Origin: RYN-230 sp963711705
GTDB lineage: Bacteria > Actinomycetota > Actinomycetes > Streptosporangiales > Streptosporangiaceae
Direction of reading: 5' to 3'
Assembly: GCA_963711705.1 (NCBI GenBank)
Contig: CAVQFM010000008.1
Location: 379,268 to 443,267, forward strand
DNA length: 64,000 bases
The notes under the pieces are model-generated. The model saw nothing but the letters and a program-made list of their open reading frames with translations. It had not been told where the DNA came from and made no database searches. The stretch's first letter is position 1, and each line of letters starts with the position of its first letter. Below are positions 43,651 to 52,219 of this stretch, one piece after another. The position numbers and the translations under genes were made by a program.

Positions 43651-45342
43651 TCAGAACGCCGGGGCTTCGGAGTAGACGCCCCATTCTGCGCGCAGCACGT
43701 CACAGATCTCACCCAGGGTGGCCTCGGCGTTAGCCGCGGCCAGCATCGGCGGGATCATGTTCGCGCCGGACCGCGCCGCCTGCATCATCGCGGCCAGCGC
43801 GGCGTCCACCGCGGCCTGGTCCCGGCCCGCGCGGCGGCGGGCCAGGCCGGCCACCTGGTCCCGCTCGACCTCATGGCTGACCCGGAGGATCTCCACCGGC
43901 TGGCCGACCGTGCTGGTGTAGGCGTTGACGCCGACGATCTTCTTCTCGCCCTTCTCCACCTTCTGCTGGTAGGCGAACGCGGCCTCGGCGATCTCGGCCG
44001 AGAACCAGCCGCTGTCGATGCCGCGCAGGATCCCGCCAGTCATCGACCCGTCCGGGCTCATGTCCTGGATCCGGGCGAAGACGGCCTCGGCCTCGGCCTC
44101 CAGCCGGTCGGTCAGCGCCTCCAGGTACCAGGAGCCGCCCAGCGGGTCGGCCACGCTGGTCACCCCGGTCTCCTCCATGATCACCTGCTGGGTGCGCAGC
44201 GCGATCTCCGCGGCCCGCTCGCTGGGCAGCGCCAGCACCTCGTCCAGCGCGTTGGTATGCAGCGAGTTGGTCCCGCCCAGCACGGCGGCCAGCGCCTCGA
44301 TGGCCGTGCGCACCACGTTGTTGTCTGGCTGCTGCGCGGTCAGCGACACCCCCGCGGTCTGCGTGTGGAACCGCAGCCACTGGGCCCGCGCTGAGGCCGC
44401 ACCGTAGCGGTCGCGCAGCCACCGGGCCCAGATCCGCCGGGCCGCGCGGAACTTGGCGATCTCCTCGAAGAAGTCGATGTGCGCGTCGAAGAAGAAGGAC
44501 AGCCCGGGCGCGAACTTCTCAATGTCCAGCCCCCTGGACAGCCCCAGTTCCACGTAGCCGAACCCGTCGGCCAGGGTGAACGCCAGTTCCTGGGCGGCCG
44601 TGGACCCCGCTTCCCGGATGTGGTACCCGGACACCGAGAGCGGTTTGTAGTCCGGTATCTCGGCGGCGCAGTACTCCATCAGGTCGCCGATCAGCCGCAG
44701 GTGCGGCTGCGGCGGGAACAGCCACTCCTTCTGCGCGATGTACTCCTTGAAGATGTCGGTCTGCAGCGTCCCGTTGAGCTTGCCCAGGTCGGCGCCCTGC
44801 CGCTGGGCCGCGGCCAGGTACATGCAGAACACCGGGACCGCGGGGCCGCTGATCGTCATCGAGGTGGTCACCTCGGCCAGCGGGATGCCGGCGAACAGGG
44901 TGTCCATGTCCGCGGCCGAGTCGATGGCCACCCCGCAGTGCCCGACCTCGCCCTGTGCGCGCGGGTCGTCGGAATCCCGGCCCATGAGCGTCGGCATGTC
45001 GAACGCCACCGACAGCCCGGTGCCGCCCGCGCCGAGCAGCATCTTGTACCGCTCGTTGGTCTGCCGCGCGTTGCCGAACCCGGAGAACTGGCGGATGGTC
45101 CACGGCCGGGCCCGGTACCCGGCCGGGTACAGGCCGCGGGTGAACGGGAAGTCCCCGGGCCAGCCGATCCGCTCGAAGCCCGGCACCACGGCGCCGGCCG
45201 GCGGCCCGTACACCGGGTCCACGTCCAGCCCGGAGAGCGTGCTGAAGTCGGCGGCCCGCACCCGGGACGCGTCGAACCGCCGCTGCCAGCGTTCCCGCCC
45301 TGCCTCGATGGGCGGGTCCGTCCGCTCAGCCGGTGCATCCAT
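43651..45342 (-). CDS. Acyl-CoA mutase large subunit, isobutyryl-CoA-mutase-like
   Basis: 563 residues, only the substrate barrel; no cobalamin domain, which must be a separate small subunit not in the window. The key residues are Phe in TIRQFSGFG (Tyr in methylmalonyl-CoA mutase) and Gln in EYIAQKEWL (Arg in methylmalonyl-CoA mutase). Phe plus Gln is the isobutyryl-CoA mutase pattern. ATG at 45340-45342 with GGAGGAG upstream. meaB, thiolase and epimerase lie downstream within 8 kb. Another small-acyl specificity is possible. Confidence 0.88.
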   Translation of the reverse strand: MDAPAERTDPPIEAGRERWQRRFDASRVRAADFSTLSGLDVDPVYGPPAGAVVPGFERIGWPGDFPFTRGLYPAGYRARPWTIRQFSGFGNARQTNERYKMLLGAGGTGLSVAFDMPTLMGRDSDDPRAQGEVGHCGVAIDSAADMDTLFAGIPLAEVTTSMTISGPAVPVFCMYLAAAQRQGADLGKLNGTLQTDIFKEYIAQKEWLFPPQPHLRLIGDLMEYCAAEIPDYKPLSVSGYHIREAGSTAAQELAFTLADGFGYVELGLSRGLDIEKFAPGLSFFFDAHIDFFEEIAKFRAARRIWARWLRDRYGAASARAQWLRFHTQTAGVSLTAQQPDNNVVRTAIEALAAVLGGTNSLHTNALDEVLALPSERAAEIALRTQQVIMEETGVTSVADPLGGSWYLEALTDRLEAEAEAVFARIQDMSPDGSMTGGILRGIDSGWFSAEIAEAAFAYQQKVEKGEKKIVGVNAYTSTVGQPVEILRVSHEVERDQVAGLARRRAGRDQAAVDAALAAMMQAARSGANMIPPMLAAANAEATLGEICDVLRAEWGVYSEAPAF

Positions 45343-45364
45343 CGCGGCGCTCCTCCAGGCTAGA

Positions 45365-45382
45365 TACTAGGACGTCCTAGTA
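45365..45382. promoter_or_regulatory. Perfect 18-bp palindrome upstream of the mutase gene
   Basis: TACTAGGACGTCCTAGTA is fully self-complementary and lies 22 bases before the mutase start, over the expected promoter. Its length and symmetry suit a TetR- or MarR-type dimer. I cannot name the regulator; a MarR gene lies at 47640. Confidence 0.75.
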
Positions 45383-45590
45383 AACTCCGCCCAGTCTACC
45401 CCGTGCCGCCCGCCGCCTTCGCGCGGCGCGGCCCGGGCGGCGGTGGAGGTGGGCACGGGACACCGGCGCGAAAGCAGCCGAATTCGGCCCAACCAAGTGG
45501 CGCCCCGGCACCGTCTCAGGAAGCGCAGGGCGTAACCGGGGCACGCCCAGCCGCTCAGTACCGCTTGCCCGACGAAGGTGTGGTAAATCT

Positions 45591-46192
45591 GTGCAATCCC
45601 TAGCCGTGGACGTGCCAGTGGCCGGCACCGCTGGTGACGCCCTGACCCTGGCCGGGCCGTGGAGCGTGCCGGCCGGGACGGCCAGCCGAGGGGGCTGCGT
45701 GGACAGGCTGCGCACCAGTGACCGCGCGGCGGCCGAGGAGCTCTTCACCGCCTGCTACCCCCGCCTGGCCGGCTGGGTGCGCCGCCTGGTGGACGACGAC
45801 GACACCGCGCACGACATCGCGACCGAAGCGTTCACCCGGCTGCTCAGCCGGTGGTCCAGCCTGGACAACCCGCAGAGCTACCTGTACATGATCGCCACCA
45901 ACCTGGTCCGCGACCACTGGCGCAAGGCCGGGCGGGAACGCCGCGCGCTGCGCGCCGTGGTCGCCGCGGTACCGTCCGACCCGGCCTACCAGCCAGCCCA
46001 GGACGTGCACGTCCGGGCGCTGCTGCAGGCGCTGCCGGACCGGCTGCGCAGCCCGTTCCTGCTGCACTACTACGCGGGCTTCCCGGTCCGCGACGTGGCC
46101 ACGCTGCTCGGCCGGCCGGAGGGAACCATCAAGGCCGACCTGTTCCCGCCCGCGCCCGGCTGCGCGCGGCCCTCGGGGACACCGATGACTGA
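45591..46192 (+). CDS. ECF-type sigma factor, 3' end out of frame
   Basis: About 200 residues. Region 2 is AEELFTACYPRLAGWVRRLV to NPQSYLYMIATNLVRDHWRKA; region 4 is LQALPDRLRSPFLLHYYAGFPVRDVATLLGRPEGTIKADL. After that, the normal ending ARARLRAALGDTDD with TGA at 46190-46192 is in another frame, one base off (TTCCC at 46143-46147). In the frame as given, the sigma factor runs straight into the next protein. Start GTG at 45591 is uncertain; 45606 or 45699 are alternatives. Confidence 0.75.
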
Positions 46193-47588
46193 TCCGCGCG
46201 ACGACCTGGACACCTGGCTGACCGCCCAGGTGCGGCCGCTGCCACCCCCGCCGGGCACGTTCGAGCTGATCAGGAAGCGGGCCCGGCGCCGCAAGATGAC
46301 CCGGGCGGTGGCCGCCGCGGCCAGCGCGGCGGCGGTGATCGCGGTCATCGCCACCGTGCCCCGGCTGGTCATCAGCCAGCTCAACGTCGGCCCCGGGCCG
46401 GTGCCCAGCGGCGTGCAGGCCGGCCAGACCTCCTCGGCCGGCACCCACCAGCAGCACCACGCGACCTCGGCCGCGCCGTCGGTGACCCCGGCCACCGCAC
46501 CGGCCGCCACCGTGCCGCCGGCCGTGCCGCCGAACTTCGCCGCCACCTCGGTGACGTTCGTGGGCCCGGGCACCGGGTACGTGCTCGGCCAGGCGGGCAC
46601 GCCCGGTCACTGCACCGGGCCGGACCCCGGTATCTGCACGTCGCTGGCGGGCACCACCGACGCCGGCCGTACCTGGCACGGGGTGCCCGCCCCGGTCACC
46701 GGCCCGCCCGCGGGGTCGGCCGGGGTCAGCCAGGTCCGGTTCTTCGACACCAGCGACGGATGGGCGTTCGGCCCGCAGCTGTGGGCCACCCACGACGGCG
46801 GGCACACGTGGCAGCAGATCAGCACCGGCGGCCGGCGGGTCCTGGCGCTGGAAGCGGCCGGCCAGCGGGTGTTCGCGGTATGGGCGCAGTGCACCGGCCA
46901 CGGCCCGGACTTCGCCGCGGGCTGCACCTCGGCCGGGCTGCAGGAGGCCGCGCCGGGCAGCGACCACTGGGCACCGGCCGGCGGCGCGGGCACCAGCTTC
47001 AGCCTGAACGGCTCGGCCGGCTCGGCGGCGCTGGTGCTCACCGGCCGCCGGGGCTACCTGCTGCCGCCGGACGGCGTGCTGCTCAGCGGGCCGGTCACCG
47101 GCCGGGGCAGCTGGCAGCCGGTCACCGGCAGCGCCGCGCCCTGCCTGCCCGGCGCCACCCAGGCCAACGGGCAGCCGTCCGCCGCGCTGCTGGCCACCAC
47201 GACCGTGTCCGCCGCCCGCCCCGGGCTGGTGCTGGTCTGTGCGGGCCAGGCGGCTGGCGGCAGCCAGCCGAAGACTGTCTACACGTCCGCCGACGGCGGC
47301 CAGACCTGGCAGCGGCCCGGCCAGGCGCCCGCGGCCGGCGCGGCCACCTCCGTCGCGGGCAGCCCCACCGGGACGATCGTGCTGGCCACCACCCAGGGCC
47401 TGGACGTGTCCGCCGACGGCGGGACGACCTGGACCGCCGCCCAGGGCGCGCTGCCGCCCGGCGGGTTCAGCTATGTGGGGATGACCGAGCCCGAGCAGGG
47501 GGTCGCGGTGCCCGCCGACCCGGGCGTGCACGCGGTGTGGTTCACCCACGACGGCGGCACGACCTGGCGCAAATCGCCGATCAGCTAA
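46185..47588 (+). CDS. Membrane-anchored BNR/Asp-box repeat protein
   Basis: 467 residues from the ATG at 46185, which would overlap the sigma-factor stop if that frame were restored. A basic N-terminus and one membrane helix (~residues 40-60) precede a Thr/Ala/Pro linker and a propeller with Asp-box repeats: TDAGRTW, HDGGHTW, ADGGQTW, ADGGTTW, HDGGTTW. It would sit outside the membrane facing the sigma factor gene product inside, so an anti-sigma or sensor role is plausible, not shown. Confidence 0.75.
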   Translation: MTDPRDDLDTWLTAQVRPLPPPPGTFELIRKRARRRKMTRAVAAAASAAAVIAVIATVPRLVISQLNVGPGPVPSGVQAGQTSSAGTHQQHHATSAAPSVTPATAPAATVPPAVPPNFAATSVTFVGPGTGYVLGQAGTPGHCTGPDPGICTSLAGTTDAGRTWHGVPAPVTGPPAGSAGVSQVRFFDTSDGWAFGPQLWATHDGGHTWQQISTGGRRVLALEAAGQRVFAVWAQCTGHGPDFAAGCTSAGLQEAAPGSDHWAPAGGAGTSFSLNGSAGSAALVLTGRRGYLLPPDGVLLSGPVTGRGSWQPVTGSAAPCLPGATQANGQPSAALLATTTVSAARPGLVLVCAGQAAGGSQPKTVYTSADGGQTWQRPGQAPAAGAATSVAGSPTGTIVLATTQGLDVSADGGTTWTAAQGALPPGGFSYVGMTEPEQGVAVPADPGVHAVWFTHDGGTTWRKSPIS

Positions 47589-47639
47589 CCAGCAGAACGA
47601 AAACCCCCGCCGCCACTGCCCCCGCCGCGCCCCGCGGTG

Positions 47640-48170
47640 CTACCCGGCTGGTGCTGACGCGGGGCTGAAGTCGCCGGCGTCGACCCGCAGCATCCGCAGC
47701 AGGTCGAAGAGCTGCTGCCGCTGCCCGGCGTCGAACCCGCTGACACCGAACTCCACCCGCATCAGGTCGTCGGTGGCCCGGCCGACCAGCTCGCGGCCCT
47801 GCGGGGTGATCTCGGCCAGCTTGCCCCGGCCATCGTCTGGATTGGGCTTGCGGACCACCAGGCCCTGGCCTTCCAGCCGGTCGATCGTGTTGGTGGCGCT
47901 GGTCGGGTGGACCATCAGCCGCTCGCCGATCACCCGCATCGGCAGCGCGCCCCGGCGGCTGAACGTCAGCAGCACCAGTGCCTCATACCGGGCGAAGGTC
48001 AGCCCATGCGGCCGGAGCACGGCGTCCAGCTCGGCCAGCAGGATCTGCTGTGCGCGCATGATCGAGGTGACCGCGGCCATCGCGCTGGACGGGCCGAAGC
48101 GCTGCTCCCAGGTCTGGGCTGCCCGCGCGATCGGGTCAAACGGCAGCTCCAGCGGCTTGGGCACAGGCAC
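47640..48170 (-). CDS. MarR-family regulator
   Basis: 176 residues. TFARYEALVLLTFSRRGALPMRVIGERLMVHPTSATNTIDRLEGQGLVVR is the winged helix, split here as LPMRVIGERL and PTSATNTIDRLEGQG; the wing has NPDDGRGKLAEIT. Lies between the sigma/BNR pair and the DUF2127 gene; could act at the palindrome at 45365 (guess). Confidence 0.92.
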   Translation of the reverse strand: MPVPKPLELPFDPIARAAQTWEQRFGPSSAMAAVTSIMRAQQILLAELDAVLRPHGLTFARYEALVLLTFSRRGALPMRVIGERLMVHPTSATNTIDRLEGQGLVVRKPNPDDGRGKLAEITPQGRELVGRATDDLMRVEFGVSGFDAGQRQQLFDLLRMLRVDAGDFSPASAPAG

Positions 48171-48259
48171 ACGCTACCGGTGCGCGGGACGCCGCGGGCC
48201 TGGCCGGCGGGATCATCGCCCGGAACTTACCTGTTCCGGCGTGACTTAGGCTGGCCAGC

Positions 48260-49203
48260 GTGAACTGGAACCTGCTGGTGTGCGCGTTCCGGGATCATGT
48301 CAGCTACGCGCCGGACGAGCCCGCGGTGGCAGCGCGGCTGAGCACCACGACCGCGGCGGGCCCGGCCTGGCAGTGCCTGCGCTGCGGCACGTTCGTGGCC
48401 GCTCCCCCGGCGGCGGCCGGCCCGGCCGCGGCGGCCCCGCCGGTGCGCCGGGACGCCGAGCTGCGCAGCGCGCTCATCCTGCGGATCTTCGCGGTGGAAC
48501 GGTTCCTGCGCGGGCTCGTCTTCGCCTTCATCGCGTTCGGCATCTGGCGGTTCAAGTACTCCCGGTCCTCTATCGAGCATGCCTTCGACCGGGACTACCC
48601 GGAGTTCCGGGACCTGCTGCACGGGCTGGGTTACAACATCAACAGCTCGGGAGGCCTGGTCGGCCTGATCCGGCACACGTTCACCCTGGACCAGCGCACG
48701 CTGACCTGGCTGGCCATCGGCGCGGCCGCCTACACCGTGCTGGAGTTCCTGGAGGCCACCGCGCTGTGGCTGCTCAAGCGCTGGGGCGAGTACTTCGCGA
48801 TGGTGGCCACCTCGGCCGGCATCCCGTACGAGATCTACGAACTGGCCGACAAGATCACCGTGCTGCGCGTGGCCGCCTTCGTGATCAACGTGGCGCTGGT
48901 CGTGTACCTGGTGGTGAGCAAGCGGCTGTTCGGCGTGCGGGGTGGCAAGCGCGCCTATGACGCCCGGCTGCGCAGCGAATCCATCATGCAGGCGGCCATC
49001 GACGCGGCCGCCCGCGAGCCGGGCCAGGCCAGCGCCAGTGCCAGGCGGCCCGGTGCCAGGCGGCCCGGCGGCGGGCGGCGCGGAACCGGGCGGCGGGCGG
49101 CGCGGAACCGGGCGCGGGCGGCGCGGAACCGGGCGCGGGCGGCGCGGAACCGGGCGCGGGAGAGCCGCCCGGGGCGGGCCAGGCTACTGCGGGCCGGAGA
49201 TGA
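48260..49203 (+). CDS. DUF2127 membrane protein, 3' end unclear
   Basis: The secure part is residues 1-240: a small N-terminal Cys-x-x-Cys (QCLRCG), then four membrane helices with RFLRGLVFAFIAFGIW, FLEATALWLLKRWGEY and PYEIYELADKITVLR, the DUF2127 core. After RGGKRAYDARLRSES a four-copy 21/22-bp GC repeat (49071-49160) disturbs the frame. As written the frame runs on to 50338, antisense to meaB, which I reject. A frame ending at 49203 gives an AEPGAGG-repeat tail and is my best guess. Function unknown. Confidence 0.65.
49071..49160. repeat. GC-rich tandem repeat, four copies of a ~21-bp unit
   Basis: Units beginning GCGGGCGGCGCGGAACC start at 49071, 49093, 49114 and 49135. The first spacing is 22, the next two 21, so copy one and two differ in reading frame. 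It ends just before the meaB stop codon on the other strand. Confidence 0.9.
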
Positions 49204-50164
49204 GCTCGTCCGCGGCCGCGTAGGGGTCGAGCTCACCGGCCGCGACCTGCCGGGCCAGCTCGTCCAGCCGGGCATCGCCGGGCAGCCCGCCCAGCCGCCT
49301 GCGCAGCTCGGCCAGGGCGATCTCGGAGATCTCCTCGCGGGCCCGGGCCAGCCGCCGGCGTTCGCCCTCCCCGGTGTCATCCAGCCAGGCCCAGTGACTG
49401 TCCAGCTGCCCGGTCAGGTCGTCCAGGCCGGCGCCGGATGCGGCCACGGTGAGCACGATGGGCGGTTTCCAGTCCCCCGGGGCCCGCTGGGCCATCGCGA
49501 TCATGGTGCGCAGGTCGCGGACGGCTTCCTGGGCCCCGGGCTGGTCGCTCTTGTTCACCACGAACAGGTCGCCGATCTCCAGGATCCCGGCCTTGGCCGC
49601 CTGGATGGCGTCACCCAGCCCGGGCGCCACGATCACCAGCGTGGAGTCGGCCAGCGACGCGACCGCCACCTCGGCCTGGCCCACGCCCACCGTTTCCACC
49701 AGGATCACGTCGAAGCCAGCCGCGTCGAGCACCCGCAGCGCCTGCGGCGTGGCCCGGGACAGCCCGCCCAGCTGGCCCCGGCTGGCCATGGACCTGATGA
49801 ACACGTCCGGGTCGGTGGCGTGCTGCTGCATCCGCACCCGGTCGCCGAGCAGCGCCCCGCCGGTGAACGGGGACGAGGGATCGACGGCCAGCACGCCGAC
49901 CCGAAGCCCGCGCTGCCGGTACGCGGCGACCAGCGCGCCGCTCAGCGTGGACTTGCCTACGCCGGGAGCGCCGGTCAGGCCCAGCACCCTGGCCTGCCCG
50001 GTCAGCGGGGCGGCCGCGGCCAGTACCTGGCGCAGCTCCGGTGCGCCGTTCTCCACCCAGGTCAGCAGGCGCCCGAGGGCGCGCACGTCGCCGTCCCGGG
50101 CCCGCTGGACCGCCGCGGCCGGCCCGGTCGCCGGGCTGGTGACGGCCGCCCCGGAGTCAGCCAC
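49184..50164 (-). CDS. meaB: Methylmalonyl-CoA-mutase-type G-protein chaperone MeaB
   Basis: 326 residues. P-loop TGAPGVGKSTL, switch region VDPSSPFTGGALLGDRVRM, ETVGVGQAE and NKSDQPG. MeaB/IcmF-type G3E GTPases load and protect the cobalamin in acyl-CoA mutases. Start overlaps the thiolase end by eight bases. Its client is probably the mutase at 43651. Confidence 0.95.
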   Translation of the reverse strand: MADSGAAVTSPATGPAAAVQRARDGDVRALGRLLTWVENGAPELRQVLAAAAPLTGQARVLGLTGAPGVGKSTLSGALVAAYRQRGLRVGVLAVDPSSPFTGGALLGDRVRMQQHATDPDVFIRSMASRGQLGGLSRATPQALRVLDAAGFDVILVETVGVGQAEVAVASLADSTLVIVAPGLGDAIQAAKAGILEIGDLFVVNKSDQPGAQEAVRDLRTMIAMAQRAPGDWKPPIVLTVAASGAGLDDLTGQLDSHWAWLDDTGEGERRRLARAREEISEIALAELRRRLGGLPGDARLDELARQVAAGELDPYAAADELISGPQ

Positions 50165-51356
50165 CCGGCCGGGCCGCGGGCACCTGGAACAGCAGCGCGC
50201 TGCCCTGGCCCCCGCCGCCGCACAGCGCGGCCGCGCCCAGGCCGCCGCCGCGCCGGCCCAGCTCGTGGATCAGGTGCAGGGAGATCCGGGCGCCGGACGC
50301 GCCGATCGGGTGGCCCAGCGCGATGGCCCCGCCGTTGACGTTGACCTTGTCCGGGCCGACGCCGAGGTCGCGCATGGACTGGATGGCCACCGCGGCGAAC
50401 GCCTCGTTGATCTCGATCAGGTCCAGATCGCCCACGGCCTGGCCGGCCTTGCCCAGCGCACGCTGGATGGCCGCGGACGGCTGCGACTGGAGCGAGTTGT
50501 CCGGGCCGGCCACCACGCCGTGCGCGCCCACCGTGGCCAGGACGGGCGCCCCGTGCGCCGCCGCGGCACTGGCCGACATGACGACCACTGCGCACGCCCC
50601 GTCCGAGATCTGCGAGGCGGTCCCGGCGGTGATCGTGCCGTCGGCGGAGAAGGCCGGCCGCAGCGTGCTCAGGCTCTCCGCGGTGGTGTCCGGCCGCACC
50701 CCTTCGTCGGTGTCGAACAGCACCGGGTCGCCGCGCCGCTGCGGCACCGGGACGGCGATGATCTCACCGGCCAGCACGCCGTCCTTGATCGCGGTGGCCG
50801 CCCGCTGGTGCGACTGCGCAGCGAACTCGTCCTGCTCGGCCCGGCTGATGCCGAGGCGGGCATTGTGCCGGTCGGTGAGCTCGCCCATGGGCGAGTGGTC
50901 GAACGCGTCGGTCAGCCCGTCCCGCGCCATCGAGTCGAGCATCTCGACCGAGCCGTACTTGTAGCCAGCCCGCGATCCGGGCAGCAGGTGCGGCGCGCCG
51001 GTCATCGACTCCATGCCGCCGGCCACCACCACGTCGAACTCGCCGGCCCGGATGAGCTGTGCGGCGAGCGCGATGGCGTCCAGGCCGGACAGGCACACCT
51101 TGTTGACCGTCAGGGCGGGCACGGTCATCGGGATGCCGGCCGCGACCGCGGCCTGGCGGGCCGGGTTCTGCCCCGCCCCGGCCTGCAGCACCTGGCCCAT
51201 GATCACGTAGTCAGCCTGGCCGCCGGTGAGCCCGGCCCGCTGCAGCGCGGCCCTGATCACGACGCCGCCCAGCTCCGCGGCGGTAAACCCGTTGAGCGAG
51301 CCGAGCAGGCGGCCCACGGCCGTCCTCGCCCCGCCAGTGATCACTGCTTCCCGCAT
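50157..51356 (-). CDS. Acetyl-CoA C-acetyltransferase (thiolase)
   Basis: 399 residues from the ATG at 51354-51356 (GGAGGTCG upstream). Cys in NKVCLSGLDAIALA is the nucleophile; GGMESMT, GHPIGASGARI and ALCGGGGQGSAL are the closing motifs with His and Cys. It condenses or cleaves acetoacetyl-CoA. Transcribed with meaB; divergent from the epimerase. Confidence 0.95.
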   Translation of the reverse strand: MREAVITGGARTAVGRLLGSLNGFTAAELGGVVIRAALQRAGLTGGQADYVIMGQVLQAGAGQNPARQAAVAAGIPMTVPALTVNKVCLSGLDAIALAAQLIRAGEFDVVVAGGMESMTGAPHLLPGSRAGYKYGSVEMLDSMARDGLTDAFDHSPMGELTDRHNARLGISRAEQDEFAAQSHQRAATAIKDGVLAGEIIAVPVPQRRGDPVLFDTDEGVRPDTTAESLSTLRPAFSADGTITAGTASQISDGACAVVVMSASAAAAHGAPVLATVGAHGVVAGPDNSLQSQPSAAIQRALGKAGQAVGDLDLIEINEAFAAVAIQSMRDLGVGPDKVNVNGGAIALGHPIGASGARISLHLIHELGRRGGGLGAAALCGGGGQGSALLFQVPAARPGG

Positions 51357-51478
51357 GCTCGACCTCCGCCGCGCCGACCGGCACCGCCGCATCCGGCACT
51401 GCCGCCCCTGGCGCTGGCCGCACCAGGCTGTCTGTCACGATACCCAGGACGGGAACCCGTCCTGGATGGGAGGCAACG

Positions 51479-51901
51479 GTGCTGCTCCGCATCGATCACG
51501 TCGGGATCGCCTGCCGCAACCTCGACGAGGCGATCGGGCGCTACGAGTCGCTGTTCGGGCTGACCGTGGCCAGCCGGGAGGTCAGCGCCGAGCAGGGCAT
51601 CCGCGAGGCCATGCTGGAGGTTGGCCAGGCGGGCGGCGGCTCGTCCTGGGTCCAGCTGCTGGAGCCGCTCGGCCCGGACACGCCGGTGGGCCGGTTCCTC
51701 GCCCGGCGGGGTGAGGGCGTCCACCATATTGGCTACGCGGTGGCCGATATCGACGCGGCACTCGCCGAACTGGGCGGCCGCCATATCCGGCTGATTGACG
51801 AGCGGCCCCGGCATGGCTCGATGGGGGCGGCCATAGCCTTCCTGCACCCGGCTGACCTGGGCGGGGTGCTCACCGAACTGGTCCAGCCAGCCGCCCGCTG
51901 A
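51479..51901 (+). CDS. mce: Methylmalonyl-CoA epimerase
   Basis: 140 residues, vicinal-oxygen-chelate fold. IDHVGIACRNLDEAIGRYESLFG, GEGVHHIGYAV and HPADLGGVLTELVQ supply the metal ligands His, Gln/His and Glu. It interconverts the (R) and (S) forms of methylmalonyl-CoA. GTG start at 51479 with GGGAGG upstream. Confidence 0.95.
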   Translation: MLLRIDHVGIACRNLDEAIGRYESLFGLTVASREVSAEQGIREAMLEVGQAGGGSSWVQLLEPLGPDTPVGRFLARRGEGVHHIGYAVADIDAALAELGGRHIRLIDERPRHGSMGAAIAFLHPADLGGVLTELVQPAAR

Positions 51902-52219
51902 CCACCGCACCCATGCCCGGCGCGGCCGGAAACTTCCCCCTATGTGACAATGGGGACTAGGGGGTAGGTAACGCCGCTACCGTCCTAACCGAGCCAGGTG
52001 GCAGCCAATACGGCAAAAGCCCGGATCCATCGCAAGAGGAAGCGGGAAGCCGCCGCTAACGCCAGTCCGTTAGGAGTACGCTGCGGTGCATCGGGCTAGC
52101 GGCAACTCTCCGCATCTGCCGGGTCTCGGGTGGCCTGCTACGGCGTCCCGGCCCATGGAGAGGTCGCGACGCCCCGCCCGCCCCGCATGTCCCTCCACGT
52201 CTACCCAGGATCAAGCCAC
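51902..52219. other. Leader and promoter region of the Scy/FilP-like gene
   Basis: Contains CCCCCTA (51936-51942) and TAGGGGG (51958-51964), an exact 7-bp inverted repeat over a GTGACA and TAGGTA pair that could be promoter boxes. About 240 bases of possible untranslated leader follow with no gene of their own. I could not match them to a known riboswitch. Confidence 0.4.

Noticed and set aside
45591..47588. Sigma factor and BNR protein as one natural fusion gene
   Set aside because: The stop/start overlap of two separate genes is preserved one frame off, so two genes with a one-base difference is the simpler reading; kept as a finding.
49204..50338. Continuation of the DUF2127 frame through meaB on the opposite strand
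   Set aside because: It is antisense to a fully conserved MeaB gene and its translation is compositional noise typical of GC-rich shadow frames.
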